This document shows positions 54,516 through 62,852 of a stretch of 64,000 nt of DNA, one piece after another; the stretch's first letter is position 1, and each line of letters begins with the position of its first letter. The notes below the pieces were generated by a model. That model saw only the letters and a list, made by a program, of their open reading frames with translations, was not told the DNA's origin and did no database searches. The translations under genes and the position numbers were made by a program. Source of the DNA: a virus; the IMG/VR virus record IMGVR_UViG_3300010391_000058, positions 1-64,000 of that record; one strand, 5' to 3'.

Positions 54516-55271
54516 ATGGCCGAAAAAAATTCAGGGTGGGTTAAAATCCACCGGAAAATTATGGAAAGTGCCGGGTACTTTTCAGAACCTTTCTGCAGGA
54601 ATGCAGCATGGTTTGATCTTATCCTTTTGGCTAACCATGATGAGAATTATTTTCGGGCCAGGGGGATCAGGATTACAGTAAAAAGGGGTCAGGTTGGGTA
54701 TGGTATGAGAGAATTAAGTAAGCGTTGGAGGTGGTCAAGGGGTAAGGTTGAGCGATTCATGAAAGAGCTTGAATTTGATAAGAAGATAGTAAGGCAGAAA
54801 AACAATGTAACTACTTTAATATCATTGGTTAACTATTCAAAGTATAATAGCAATGATACCACAGACAAAAACCCAAGTGAACAGCAAGCAGAAAACCAGA
54901 CGGGCCTAAACAAGAATGATAAGAATGTAAAGAATGGTAAGAAGTATATACATAAAAAACGAAAAAAGGATGTGTTGGCTGATACGAATACAATTCTGTT
55001 AATAGATTTTGCCTTTGAAGATGAGGCGTTTAAAGAAAAATATTTACGGTGGGTTGATCATTTAACAGCAAAAGGAAAGCGACCAACTGAAGCAACGATC
55101 ATTGAGCACATGCAGTTTTTAAAAGAGTATGAAGTTGATAAAGCAATACAGATAATTGGTTATTCACTGAATGGTGGATATCCAGTTTTATATGAACCAA
55201 AAGAAAATGGAAAACAATCAAATAGCCCAGGTTCAGAAACTACCAGATCGGTTACTGATCTATTGTCCTGA
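54516..55271 (+). CDS. Replisome-organiser-like winged-helix protein
   Basis: A 251-residue protein from ATG 54516. Residues about 5-105 form a winged-helix region typical of phage replication initiators: GWVKIHRKIMESAGYFSEPF, ITVKRGQVGYGMRELSKRW, WSRGKVERFMKELE. A charged linker and a DnaD-like helical C-terminal part follow. It should bind the origin and load replication proteins; no origin repeats are obvious nearby. The end overlaps the next gene by 65 bases. Confidence 0.7.
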   Translation: MAEKNSGWVKIHRKIMESAGYFSEPFCRNAAWFDLILLANHDENYFRARGIRITVKRGQVGYGMRELSKRWRWSRGKVERFMKELEFDKKIVRQKNNVTTLISLVNYSKYNSNDTTDKNPSEQQAENQTGLNKNDKNVKNGKKYIHKKRKKDVLADTNTILLIDFAFEDEAFKEKYLRWVDHLTAKGKRPTEATIIEHMQFLKEYEVDKAIQIIGYSLNGGYPVLYEPKENGKQSNSPGSETTRSVTDLLS

Positions 55272-56145
55272 AATGATGGATGAGGTCGGGCTGGTAGAGA
55301 CATGGATCGGAACCAAGGTAAAGGATATGAGCCTGGAAGAGTTTACCAGGGGCCTTGCTAAGGTATTGGCTGAGGTAGTATTTATTACCGGGGGAAAGAT
55401 GTATGACAAAAATAAAGCGGATCAAAAGAAGTTCTATGATCTTCAGCTGCAGACTATCAGCAAATTTATTATCACTACTTTTAGCTTCTTTACCCTGGCT
55501 GAGATATCAAAGGCATTTTACCTGAATGCAGCCGGGAAGTTCTCAGAAATTTACTCCCATTATAACCGGGAAATAAATATTGAATTTGTCGGTAAGGTTC
55601 TGGCAGGATATAAGGAATATAAGCAGGGCCTATTCAATGTCCATGGTGAAAAGCTTTACAATGCGATCCATCCACCAAAACAACTTCCCCCGGCCAAAGT
55701 ATTAACCGATGAAGATTACCTGAATGATAAGCGCCTGATGATCGAACAGGCCTATCAGAATTTAATTACCAACCTTGATATGAACGATGAGTTATTTCCA
55801 GCATTTTTCTATGATACGCTGGAAGCTGATGGGGCCTTTCCTGTAGGTTTATATCAAAAGAAGATGAAAGAAGCAAAGGAAAGGATTGCTCATAACGAAC
55901 AGGTTAAAATCATGTATGCTCAGATGCAGGAGCATAAGGATGGAGAGAAAAGATATCATGACACGGTTCACATTTCAGCGGCTTTGGAAACAGTGCGGAG
56001 AATGGTGAAAGCCGGGAAAATCGAAGAGCTGCACCCGGTCCGGCTGGTGAGTAAGCAAATGATTGTGAAAGAGTATTTCCTTAAACTATATTCAGCTGGA
56101 AGGAAAAATATTTATGCAGTAGAGAAAGCAGAAAAGGCAGAGTGA
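55207..56145 (+). CDS. Replication-module protein of unknown type
   Basis: A 312-residue, all-helical protein from ATG 55207 (MENNQIAQVQKLPDRLLIYC), overlapping the initiator-like gene by 65 bases. No ATPase motif. By position it may be a helicase loader or primosome factor, as commonly follows an organiser protein. The C-terminus is charged (KNIYAVEKAEKAE). Confidence 0.5.
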   Translation: MENNQIAQVQKLPDRLLIYCPEMMDEVGLVETWIGTKVKDMSLEEFTRGLAKVLAEVVFITGGKMYDKNKADQKKFYDLQLQTISKFIITTFSFFTLAEISKAFYLNAAGKFSEIYSHYNREINIEFVGKVLAGYKEYKQGLFNVHGEKLYNAIHPPKQLPPAKVLTDEDYLNDKRLMIEQAYQNLITNLDMNDELFPAFFYDTLEADGAFPVGLYQKKMKEAKERIAHNEQVKIMYAQMQEHKDGEKRYHDTVHISAALETVRRMVKAGKIEELHPVRLVSKQMIVKEYFLKLYSAGRKNIYAVEKAEKAE

Positions 56146-56825
56146 TGAAAACTACTGCAAGGACAATACAGGATGCGCTGAGAAGCTATGCAACAAACCA
56201 TAAATATGTACTACAGAATAGTTATGTTTTTAATTGGGAAAGCGATTTCTTTTCAATGACAAAAACCGGGAATGTATATGAATATGAGGTCAAGATCAGC
56301 AAGGCAGATTTTAAAAAGGACTTTGATAAGCGGAAACATTATTTTTTAAGCAATTACAATACCGGCAGGATCATTGAAAAAGACACGAAGGAAAGGGATG
56401 ATTTTATACTTTGGACAGGCAATAAAGTTTGTGCAGATAATTATAATAAAAACGGCGCTGGCACAAGAAATAATTTTCCTTACTGCAAAGTAGAATGGCA
56501 TGATTCAAACAAGTTCTTTATTCCAAACAGGTTTTATTTTGTTTGTCCACAGGGACTGCTATCTAAGTACCAGGTGCCGGCTTATGCCGGGTTAATTATT
56601 GTGAGCGGCTACAGTGCCACAGAAATTAAGCGGGCCCCGATACTACACAAAAGGAACCTGTTTGATGATCATGGGCTGACAAAGATCTTGCTGGAAAAGT
56701 TTTATTATCTGTCAGAGAATATTCGGAGGGATATAAGTTTTGCTAAGCATGAATTGTGGGAGGCAAAAGAGAAAGTAAAAAACCTTACCAAGTTAATTGA
56801 AGAGAATAATATTCAACATGGATAA
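56142..56825 (+). CDS. PD-(D/E)XK nuclease-like protein (MmcB-type)
   Basis: A 227-residue protein. NWESDFFSMTKTGNVYEYEV, then KISKADFKKDFDKRKHYFL forms a PD-(D/E)XK core: D at SDFF, E-x-K at YEYEVKIS. The pattern resembles MmcB-like repair nucleases. The middle and C-terminus are helical. Overlaps both neighbours. Confidence 0.65.
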   Translation: MMKTTARTIQDALRSYATNHKYVLQNSYVFNWESDFFSMTKTGNVYEYEVKISKADFKKDFDKRKHYFLSNYNTGRIIEKDTKERDDFILWTGNKVCADNYNKNGAGTRNNFPYCKVEWHDSNKFFIPNRFYFVCPQGLLSKYQVPAYAGLIIVSGYSATEIKRAPILHKRNLFDDHGLTKILLEKFYYLSENIRRDISFAKHELWEAKEKVKNLTKLIEENNIQHG

Positions 56826-57030
56826 GAAAAATTCATATTTCGTAAGGTATAAAATAAGAGAGCATGAGCACATGACTGCCTTCGATTTAATAATCAAGCC
56901 GGGAACATGTGCAACATATATTATGAATCCATTGATGATAGATAAAATACTTGAAATATCAATAAAAGGAATAGAAAGAAAAGAGGTACAATTTTTATCA
57001 ATATGCTTACTGAATTCGGAAAAGATATAA
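56818..57030 (+). CDS. Small hypothetical protein
   Basis: A 70-residue protein from ATG 56818 (MDKKNSYFVRYKIREHEHMT), chosen to reduce overlap with the nuclease gene to eight bases. Beta then helical; no domain. Confidence 0.5.
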   Translation: MDKKNSYFVRYKIREHEHMTAFDLIIKPGTCATYIMNPLMIDKILEISIKGIERKEVQFLSICLLNSEKI

Positions 57031-57031
57031 A

Positions 57032-57451
57032 ATGGAAAGGATAACAGAAAAGCAGCTGGAGCGGTTGCTGAGATCAGGGAAGATCAAGGGATATGTTGTA
57101 AACAACCATGGTAAAGGGAAAAATTTAGGTAAAAATAAGTATGGTGCCAGGAAGGTAATTATTGACGGTAATGTTTTCGATAGTAAAAAGGAGGGGAACC
57201 GGTATTTTGAATTGAAGATCAGAAAGTGTGCAGGTGAAATAAAAGGGCTGAGATTACAGGTAGAATATACGTTTGAAGTTGAGAGACATAAGATAGCATC
57301 TTATTTTGCTGATTTTGTTTATACCGTAGTCAGGTCCGGAGAAACGATCGTAGAGGATGTAAAGAGTTCAGCTACCAGGAAGCTGCCGGTGTTTAGGTTA
57401 AAAAAGAAGCTTATGATGGCGCTGCATGGTATCGAAATAAAAGAAGTATGA
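57032..57451 (+). CDS. DUF1064-family nuclease-like protein
   Basis: A 139-residue protein with the DUF1064 pattern: NKYGARKVIIDGNVFDSKKE, GNRYFELKIR, ASYFADFVYTVVRSGETIVE, DVKSSATRK. The core (D in DFVY, E-D-V-K) is like a PD-(D/E)XK nuclease. Phage members may process recombination or replication intermediates, in the niche of RusA. Overlaps the next gene by four bases. Confidence 0.8.
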   Translation: MERITEKQLERLLRSGKIKGYVVNNHGKGKNLGKNKYGARKVIIDGNVFDSKKEGNRYFELKIRKCAGEIKGLRLQVEYTFEVERHKIASYFADFVYTVVRSGETIVEDVKSSATRKLPVFRLKKKLMMALHGIEIKEV

Positions 57452-57681
57452 GGATCACCCAGGATGGACATACAGTATTGAACAGCGATCAGGTGTATGA
57501 AATCCTTTGGGCATATTGTAATGATGAGATATCAGAGGCCTTTCCGCATAAGACAAAAGTTGTTGATGTACCCGAAGAGTGGAGAATATGGAAGGCAGAA
57601 TTAAGGTGTCGGGGTGAGTGTTGGAGGTTGAATAAAGCAAACAGGGAAAGAGTTGATCAAATGATAAATAATAACCGATGA
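57448..57681 (+). CDS. Small hypothetical protein
   Basis: A 77-residue helical protein (MRITQDGHTVLNSDQVYEIL, LRCRGECWRLNKANRERVDQ). Coupled to DUF1064; the next ATG follows its stop directly. No domain. Confidence 0.5.
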   Translation: MRITQDGHTVLNSDQVYEILWAYCNDEISEAFPHKTKVVDVPEEWRIWKAELRCRGECWRLNKANRERVDQMINNNR

Positions 57682-57927
57682 ATGAGCAAACCGTTTGATA
57701 TAGCTTGGAAAAATCCGGATGAACCGATTAAATCAGATGGAAGAGATAAGGTAAAGTGCGGTGTTTGCGAAAAAGAAGGATTGCCATTTGGTGATTGGGG
57801 GTATTCAGAACTTGTAATTAGACCTGGGGAGATTTCAGGGTATGAGTATCAATTTTGGACTTGTTCAAAGGAGTGTGAAAGGAAGTCAAAGCCATTTAAG
57901 GATAAAAAAATAAAAGAACTTACATGA
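57682..57927 (+). CDS. Small zinc-binding protein
   Basis: An 81-residue protein with two cysteine pairs, KCGVCEKEGLPFG and WTCSKECERKS, that suggest a zinc site. Four-base overlap with the next gene. Unknown role. Confidence 0.55.
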   Translation: MSKPFDIAWKNPDEPIKSDGRDKVKCGVCEKEGLPFGDWGYSELVIRPGEISGYEYQFWTCSKECERKSKPFKDKKIKELT

Positions 57928-58703
57928 AAGAGCATCCAATTTTGTTCAGTACCGATATGGTCAAAGCCATATTAGAGGATCGGAAAACAATGACAAGGCG
58001 AATAGTAAACCCTCAGCCTGTATTTGATGAGGACAGCGGAAGGGTATTCAGTGGTCATGTGCCGGCCAAAAGAAGCCCCTTTGATATACACAATTGGAAG
58101 GAACCGTTTGCAGAATTCTTTTCAAAAACGAAGCCAGGGGATGCTATGTGGGTAAGGGAAACATGGAGCCCAACTATAAACATTCCAGAAACAAAGAATT
58201 GGTATAAAGCCTCTGCAGATGAAGTGGCAGCAATGATGATAACATGGAAGCCCTCTATTTTTATGCTAAAAGAAGATGCACGGATATGGCTAGAGGCAAT
58301 AAGTGAGAAAGTTGAACGGATAGCAGAGATCAGTGATGAGGATTGCATTAGAGAGGGGATTTTATTTTATGATGATGATATCCTGGAGGAAAGAAGATAC
58401 AAAGACTATTTTAATACCCCTGAAGGATTTGGGCATCCCGACTTTGATTACTTATCATTTGATAATCCAAGAGAATTTTTCAGATCGTTGTGGCAAAAGA
58501 TAAATGGAAAGCCAAAGCCAGTTCAGAAAAAGGTTAATGGAAAACTAAAAACGGTTGGTTATATAGTATATCCATTTGATGCTGAGGCTGGAAAAGAATT
58601 CAAAGGTAAAAAAACATGGAGAGGAAAGCCGCTAACAGTAGTTATTAATCCAGTGGTAAGGATCATTGAGTTCAATACGCTCAGCAAAACCGGTAAGCCA
58701 TGA
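57924..58703 (+). CDS. ASCH-like phage protein
   Basis: A 259-residue protein of a widespread phage family: PILFSTDMVKAILEDRKTMT, RRIVNPQP, GDAMWVRETW, IWLEAISEKVERIAEISDED, CIREGI. The fold resembles ASCH/PUA-like domains, which bind RNA or modified bases. Function unknown. The order in the operon is tight, four-base overlaps on both sides. Confidence 0.75.
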   Translation: MKEHPILFSTDMVKAILEDRKTMTRRIVNPQPVFDEDSGRVFSGHVPAKRSPFDIHNWKEPFAEFFSKTKPGDAMWVRETWSPTINIPETKNWYKASADEVAAMMITWKPSIFMLKEDARIWLEAISEKVERIAEISDEDCIREGILFYDDDILEERRYKDYFNTPEGFGHPDFDYLSFDNPREFFRSLWQKINGKPKPVQKKVNGKLKTVGYIVYPFDAEAGKEFKGKKTWRGKPLTVVINPVVRIIEFNTLSKTGKP

Positions 58704-59041
58704 AAGCGCCAATAGTAAAAGTAATCCGTGCCTGGAGTTGTTTTCTTAATTACAAGAGAACAGAAAGCCAGATTGATGTACCGGAGCATAAAGCTTTTCC
58801 GGATCAAAAGACTTACCACTCTGGCGAAGGGTATTATTGGGGCAAAACAAGATGTGTAAAGATCTATGCTTTTGGCCCTTACAATACCAGGAAGCATTAT
58901 ACAACCAGGCTGGAGGTCCGGATAGATGGCAAGGAATATGAAAGGACTTATTTGCGTGTGTTTACTGATCGGGGCCTATGCCTTATTTGTTCCCGGTTAA
59001 TTCGTGATGCAGAAAAACTTCATAGGAGGCGGCGCTCATGA
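58700..59041 (+). CDS. Hypothetical protein
   Basis: A 113-residue basic protein with Tyr/Trp-rich beta sequence (KTYHSGEGYYWGKTRCVKIY) and C-terminal LCLICSRLIRDAEKLHRRRR, with a cysteine pair. No domain recognised. Overlaps both neighbours by four bases. Confidence 0.5.
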   Translation: MKAPIVKVIRAWSCFLNYKRTESQIDVPEHKAFPDQKTYHSGEGYYWGKTRCVKIYAFGPYNTRKHYTTRLEVRIDGKEYERTYLRVFTDRGLCLICSRLIRDAEKLHRRRRS

Positions 59042-59439
59042 TCACTGCAGATGGATATAGCAAAGAGCCAAAGGAGAATGCTGAAGGTATTGTGGTTACA
59101 TTCGGAAAGGAAATGATGATTGAACAGGGAGGGGCCAAACAGTTCCTGAAAGATTTTCTGGAATGTATGGCCGATGAAAACGCCTGGTGGATGCATAAGA
59201 TGAAAAACAGGCCAACAGTAGAAGTGGCAACGGTTTACATTATCGCATTGAACCGGTTATATGGCAAGGTAAATTTCGGCTGGTTTGAAAACGGTATAAC
59301 CACCGGAGGCACGGCAGATGGAGGGGAAAAAGAATTTGATTGGGCCCGGATGTGTTTGGTTGGCCCGTTTATCAGGTGTCCTTTTAAAAGAACGCTGAGG
59401 GGCTTCCAGGGATTTCGTTATGCAACTAAATTGTTTTGA
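59038..59439 (+). CDS. Hypothetical protein
   Basis: A 133-residue protein with a helical middle and a Gly-rich loop (NGITTGGTADGGEKEFDWAR). Precedes the ATPase gene by 22 bases. No domain recognised. Confidence 0.5.
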   Translation: MITADGYSKEPKENAEGIVVTFGKEMMIEQGGAKQFLKDFLECMADENAWWMHKMKNRPTVEVATVYIIALNRLYGKVNFGWFENGITTGGTADGGEKEFDWARMCLVGPFIRCPFKRTLRGFQGFRYATKLF

Positions 59440-59461
59440 GATAAGTTAAAAATAAAATCAA

Positions 59462-61153
59462 ATGAGTAACATTAAATTAGGGTATGAAATACCCACTGCT
59501 AAACCCGTGTATGTAAGTCCTTCGCATCTTATTGTTACAGGCATTACACAGCTATCCGGGAAAACAACTACATTGGAAGCCCTGTTATTGCGAAGCCCTT
59601 TTAAATCCATTGTGTTCAAAACAAAGGTTGGTGAGAAAAGTTTTTCTGAAGGCACTACAGTGGCACCGTTTTTCCGTGACCGGTCAGATTATGAATTTGT
59701 AAGATCTTTGATCGAAGCCTATGCCAAAGAGAAAATGACAATTGAAAAAGGCACCCTTATGTCTCTTTGCAAGGGATCGAAAAATCTTATTGAGATCAAA
59801 AAGAGGGTTGATGATGAACTGACTGAAGGTAAAATCCGGGGAATAATTTTAGAGATATATACCCGCCTTCAGCACTACCTGGAGAACCTTATACCACAAA
59901 TCCAATATGCAAATTTTTCCAGCACACTAAACATAGTGGATGGAATTAACATCATGAACCTGGAGAGGTTTTCTGAAGAGGCCCAAAGCTTAATTATTCA
60001 ATCGGTTGCCGATGAAGTGCTGAAACACCAGCATGATATCGTTATTGTAATCCCGGAGGCATGGAAGTTCCTGCCGCAGAAATATAACAACCCATGTAAA
60101 AGAGTTGTTGAAAGTTATATCCGGCAGGGAGCGGCCAATAATAATTTTATTTGGCTGGACAGTCAGGACATGGCCGGAGTAGATAAAATTCCTTTGAAAC
60201 AGATCAGCACATGGATATTGGGATACCAGGCAGAAAGGAATGAGGTTAAACATACGCTTGATCAAATTTCATTGCCCAAAGCATCGAAGCCAAAGGAAGA
60301 TGATATCATGGGTTTGGGGATCGGGCAATTTTTCCTTTCAGATCGGGAAGGGGTTGTAAAGGTATATGTACAGCCCGATTGGATTCATGATGATCTGGCT
60401 ATTGAGGTTGCAAAAGGGCTTGTTGATTCGGCTGAAGTAGCATTAAAAAAGCCTCTGCAAAAAATAAATATTCCGGTAAGAAATGAGGCGGTAAAACCAG
60501 GGGCGGCTGAAGCTGGCTATGCTACCAAAAAAGAGTTGACACAAATAAGGATTGATTTCTTTAATAAGATTCAGAACCTTACTGAGGATGTAAATAACGC
60601 AATCAACAATTATATCAACTCTAATAACCAAGAACCAGTTGACTATGATCATGTAGTAGGCCTTGTACTTCAAAAAATACCGGCAAGATCAGCTGATACC
60701 TCAGCACCGGTTGATATCAATGCTATTGTAACACAGGTGTTATCCAAGATACCGGCATCTCAGGGCAATGTAACATACACGGTGGCCCCGCTGGAGAAGA
60801 TCAAGAAAGATTTTTTGAATGAGGCGAAGGGTAAAATAATATCAACCATAACCGGGTTTGATGAGCAGCAAAGAAAGATTTTGAAATGGATTGAACAGAA
60901 CGGAAAGAATACAACCAAGGCCCAGGTATTTGAAAATTGCTTTGGCAAGGCTTCCACTTCAGGGGGTACATATCAAGCCCTGGTTAAAAAGGTAACGGAT
61001 ATGAAGGGCGCTGAGATGATCAGGGTTGATACAGCTCAGCGGATATTCCCGAACCTTAAAGACAGGATCAGGGAAATGATAGGGCAGTATGAAGCCACGG
61101 AGCCGGAAATAAATAACCTGTACAACCACATTTTAATGGAGCTGCTGAAATAA
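59462..61153 (+). CDS. HerA/FtsK-like P-loop ATPase with C-terminal winged helix
   Basis: A 563-residue protein. Walker A is GITQLSGKTT (G27-T36). A Walker B-like strand is IVIVIPEAW (E199), in the style of HerA. QDMAG and IPLKQISTWILGYQAE, as in sensor/arginine-finger regions, follow. Residues about 375-480 are a flexible helical linker. The last 90 (RKILKWIEQNGKNTTKAQVF...) form a winged helix. HerA/FtsK ATPases pump DNA. In a tailed phage its role could be DNA translocation, partition or packaging help. No terminase is seen in the window. Confidence 0.75.
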   Translation: MSNIKLGYEIPTAKPVYVSPSHLIVTGITQLSGKTTTLEALLLRSPFKSIVFKTKVGEKSFSEGTTVAPFFRDRSDYEFVRSLIEAYAKEKMTIEKGTLMSLCKGSKNLIEIKKRVDDELTEGKIRGIILEIYTRLQHYLENLIPQIQYANFSSTLNIVDGINIMNLERFSEEAQSLIIQSVADEVLKHQHDIVIVIPEAWKFLPQKYNNPCKRVVESYIRQGAANNNFIWLDSQDMAGVDKIPLKQISTWILGYQAERNEVKHTLDQISLPKASKPKEDDIMGLGIGQFFLSDREGVVKVYVQPDWIHDDLAIEVAKGLVDSAEVALKKPLQKINIPVRNEAVKPGAAEAGYATKKELTQIRIDFFNKIQNLTEDVNNAINNYINSNNQEPVDYDHVVGLVLQKIPARSADTSAPVDINAIVTQVLSKIPASQGNVTYTVAPLEKIKKDFLNEAKGKIISTITGFDEQQRKILKWIEQNGKNTTKAQVFENCFGKASTSGGTYQALVKKVTDMKGAEMIRVDTAQRIFPNLKDRIREMIGQYEATEPEINNLYNHILMELLK

Positions 61154-61247
61154 GTGGGGTAAAAATGCACGACTTTTTTCAAACTGAACTTTCGATGCTT
61201 GACACCTACATGTTATTGATTGTAAGAATGATGTAAAAGAATTTGGA

Positions 61248-61331
61248 ATGTCAAGTGGAATATCAAAACAAAAGTGGTGTAAGAATACAGGAGAAAAAAA
61301 CAAACTGACCAAAATGCTTGACCAGAGATGA
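61248..61331 (+). CDS. Very short ORF in the gap after the ATPase
   Basis: A 27-residue ORF (MSSGISKQKWCKNTGEKNKL...) ending TGA at 61329-61331, overlapping the next ATG by four bases. The frame is open upstream to about 61194 without ATG. Supported only by the overlap; the rest of 61154-61327 shows nothing else. Confidence 0.25.
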   Translation: MSSGISKQKWCKNTGEKNKLTKMLDQR

Positions 61332-61531
61332 GCGCAGAAACAAAAGAGATAGTATTAATAGCGGATCGGAGTTGTAAGACATGTATCAAGAACGAAGTGT
61401 GCAGGCATTATTTCGATCTTCATAAATTAATAGGTGAAATGCCACAGCACGGAGCCCCGCATAAAACAGATATCTTATATGACTGTTTAGCAAATTCATG
61501 TTTGTTATTCCAAAAAAAGAAAACAAAATAA
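61328..61531 (+). CDS. Small cysteine-rich protein
   Basis: A 67-residue protein with CKTCIKNEVCRHYFD near residues 16-30 and later DCLANSC. Probably binds a metal. No known domain. Confidence 0.5.
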   Translation: MSAETKEIVLIADRSCKTCIKNEVCRHYFDLHKLIGEMPQHGAPHKTDILYDCLANSCLLFQKKKTK

Positions 61532-61538
61532 GTTCTAT

Positions 61539-61847
61539 ATGCTACTACAATTAGAAATGGATATTGATAAGGCAGATCAGCATTTCCAACATGCCCCGCA
61601 ATCTGTTATTGATGCTCATTTAAAAGAAAGGTGGACTAAGGAGTTTACAAAAGCAGTTTTCCCGATGGCCCCCTTTGCGCTTGTAAAAGGGGCACCGGGC
61701 AATGTTACCAGGTATCGAAGCGGTATATGTATTTTGGCTGAATCTCAGTTAAACCATACCTTAGACATGCTGAAGATATTGAAGGGGGTAAGTCCTGAGA
61801 GAGACAATATCATTGATGCGATCCGGGAAGAGCTTTTAAACCGATGA
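61539..61847 (+). CDS. Hypothetical protein
   Basis: A 102-residue soluble protein (MLLQLEMDIDKADQHFQHAP), mostly helical with a central loop (APGNVTRYRSGI). One base before the next start. No domain. Confidence 0.5.
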   Translation: MLLQLEMDIDKADQHFQHAPQSVIDAHLKERWTKEFTKAVFPMAPFALVKGAPGNVTRYRSGICILAESQLNHTLDMLKILKGVSPERDNIIDAIREELLNR

Positions 61848-61848
61848 A

Positions 61849-62124
61849 ATGACAGCTGAACAAAAATATTCGAAAGCAATTGCAATAGCTGAATCGGTTA
61901 CTGAGACGGCCACGGGGATTGTTCGTGAATTAAAGAAGCTACCGAAAGGGAAGCATAAGCGGAATGTATTTATAAAAACATACAATAGAAGGCCTGGCAA
62001 TAAAAGGAAGCGGGCAATTGTTATGATGAATTCAAGCATGTCGGCAATGATGGGAGCTATGCAGGTGGCAATGATCATGCAGACACCAATACCCAAATTA
62101 AAACCTGGAGGAATTGCGATATGA
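61849..62124 (+). CDS. Hypothetical protein with basic centre and Met-rich end
   Basis: A 91-residue protein. The middle is very basic (KKLPKGKHKRNVFIKTYNRR) and the end is Met/Ala-rich and hydrophobic (MMNSSMSAMMGAMQVAMIM). It could bind nucleic acid or membrane. Overlaps the next ORF by four bases. Confidence 0.5.
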   Translation: MTAEQKYSKAIAIAESVTETATGIVRELKKLPKGKHKRNVFIKTYNRRPGNKRKRAIVMMNSSMSAMMGAMQVAMIMQTPIPKLKPGGIAI

Positions 62125-62219
62125 AGGTTAAAAGCAAATGGTATTGGCATGGGTTATTCATCTTACTGATCCTTTGCTTAACATTTTTTGTTTTACTATT
62201 AACTGGAGCACTAAAATAA
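62121..62219 (+). CDS. Very short membrane peptide
   Basis: A 32-residue ORF (MKVKSKWYWHGLFILLILCL...) that is one membrane segment with a basic start. It overlaps the previous gene by four bases and precedes the next by nine. Unknown. Confidence 0.45.
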   Translation: MKVKSKWYWHGLFILLILCLTFFVLLLTGALK

Positions 62220-62228
62220 ACTTTATAT

Positions 62229-62852
62229 ATGAGTGAAGAGACTAATCAACCAGCTGCAACAGCCCTGGCACCGATTACATGGGAGCCAAAAAAAGTGTAT
62301 GTAAAGGATTTGAAAGAAAATCCACAGAACCCCAAAATAATTACTGAAGCAGGTAGGCGGCGCTTGCATTTGTCTTTGGATAAATTCGGGTTGGCCGGCA
62401 CCATGTCAGTGAATGATGATCTTACAATTATAGACGGTCATAGCCGAAAATCAGAATTGGAAATGAGGGGTATTGAAGAGGTTTGGGTATCAGTTCCATC
62501 CAGGCCGTTGACAGATGAAGAGTATAAAGAAATGAATGCAATGTTTGATCATGCCAGGGCCGGAGAAGTAGATAAATTCATGACTGAAAACCTTTTCAGG
62601 GATGAAATGCTGATTGAATGGGATTTGAAGAGCCCAAAAAAAGAGGCTGGAGAAAAAGGGTTGTTCCCGATTGTGCCGAAGTTCGATGAAAAGCATGATG
62701 CATTCGTTATAATCTGTCAAACGGAAAGTGAGATATCTTTTATTCAGAATGCATTGATGCTGGAAGAGAATAGCAGCTACAAAAATAAAAACACCGGTAT
62801 CACATTTGTAACCACTGGAAAAAACTTTATTAAGGTATGGCAATCGAAATAA
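62229..62852 (+). CDS. ParB-like domain protein, candidate DNA-modification enzyme
   Basis: A 207-residue protein. Residues about 20-90 form a ParB/sulfiredoxin-type domain: VYVKDLKENPQNPKIITEAG, RRRLHLSLDKFGLAGTMSVN and IIDGHSRKSELEMRG. The helical C-terminus has FMTENLFRDEMLIEWDL. Phage ParB-like proteins have been linked to DNA modification when next to glycosyltransferases. The end overlaps the transferase gene by 16 bases, so they are probably one functional unit. Confidence 0.75.
   Translation: MSEETNQPAATALAPITWEPKKVYVKDLKENPQNPKIITEAGRRRLHLSLDKFGLAGTMSVNDDLTIIDGHSRKSELEMRGIEEVWVSVPSRPLTDEEYKEMNAMFDHARAGEVDKFMTENLFRDEMLIEWDLKSPKKEAGEKGLFPIVPKFDEKHDAFVIICQTESEISFIQNALMLEENSSYKNKNTGITFVTTGKNFIKVWQSK

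Noticed and set aside
61160-61247. Short open frame MHDFFQTELSM... after the ATPase
   Set aside because: 23 codons, no overlap with a neighbour and no leader motif; not supported.
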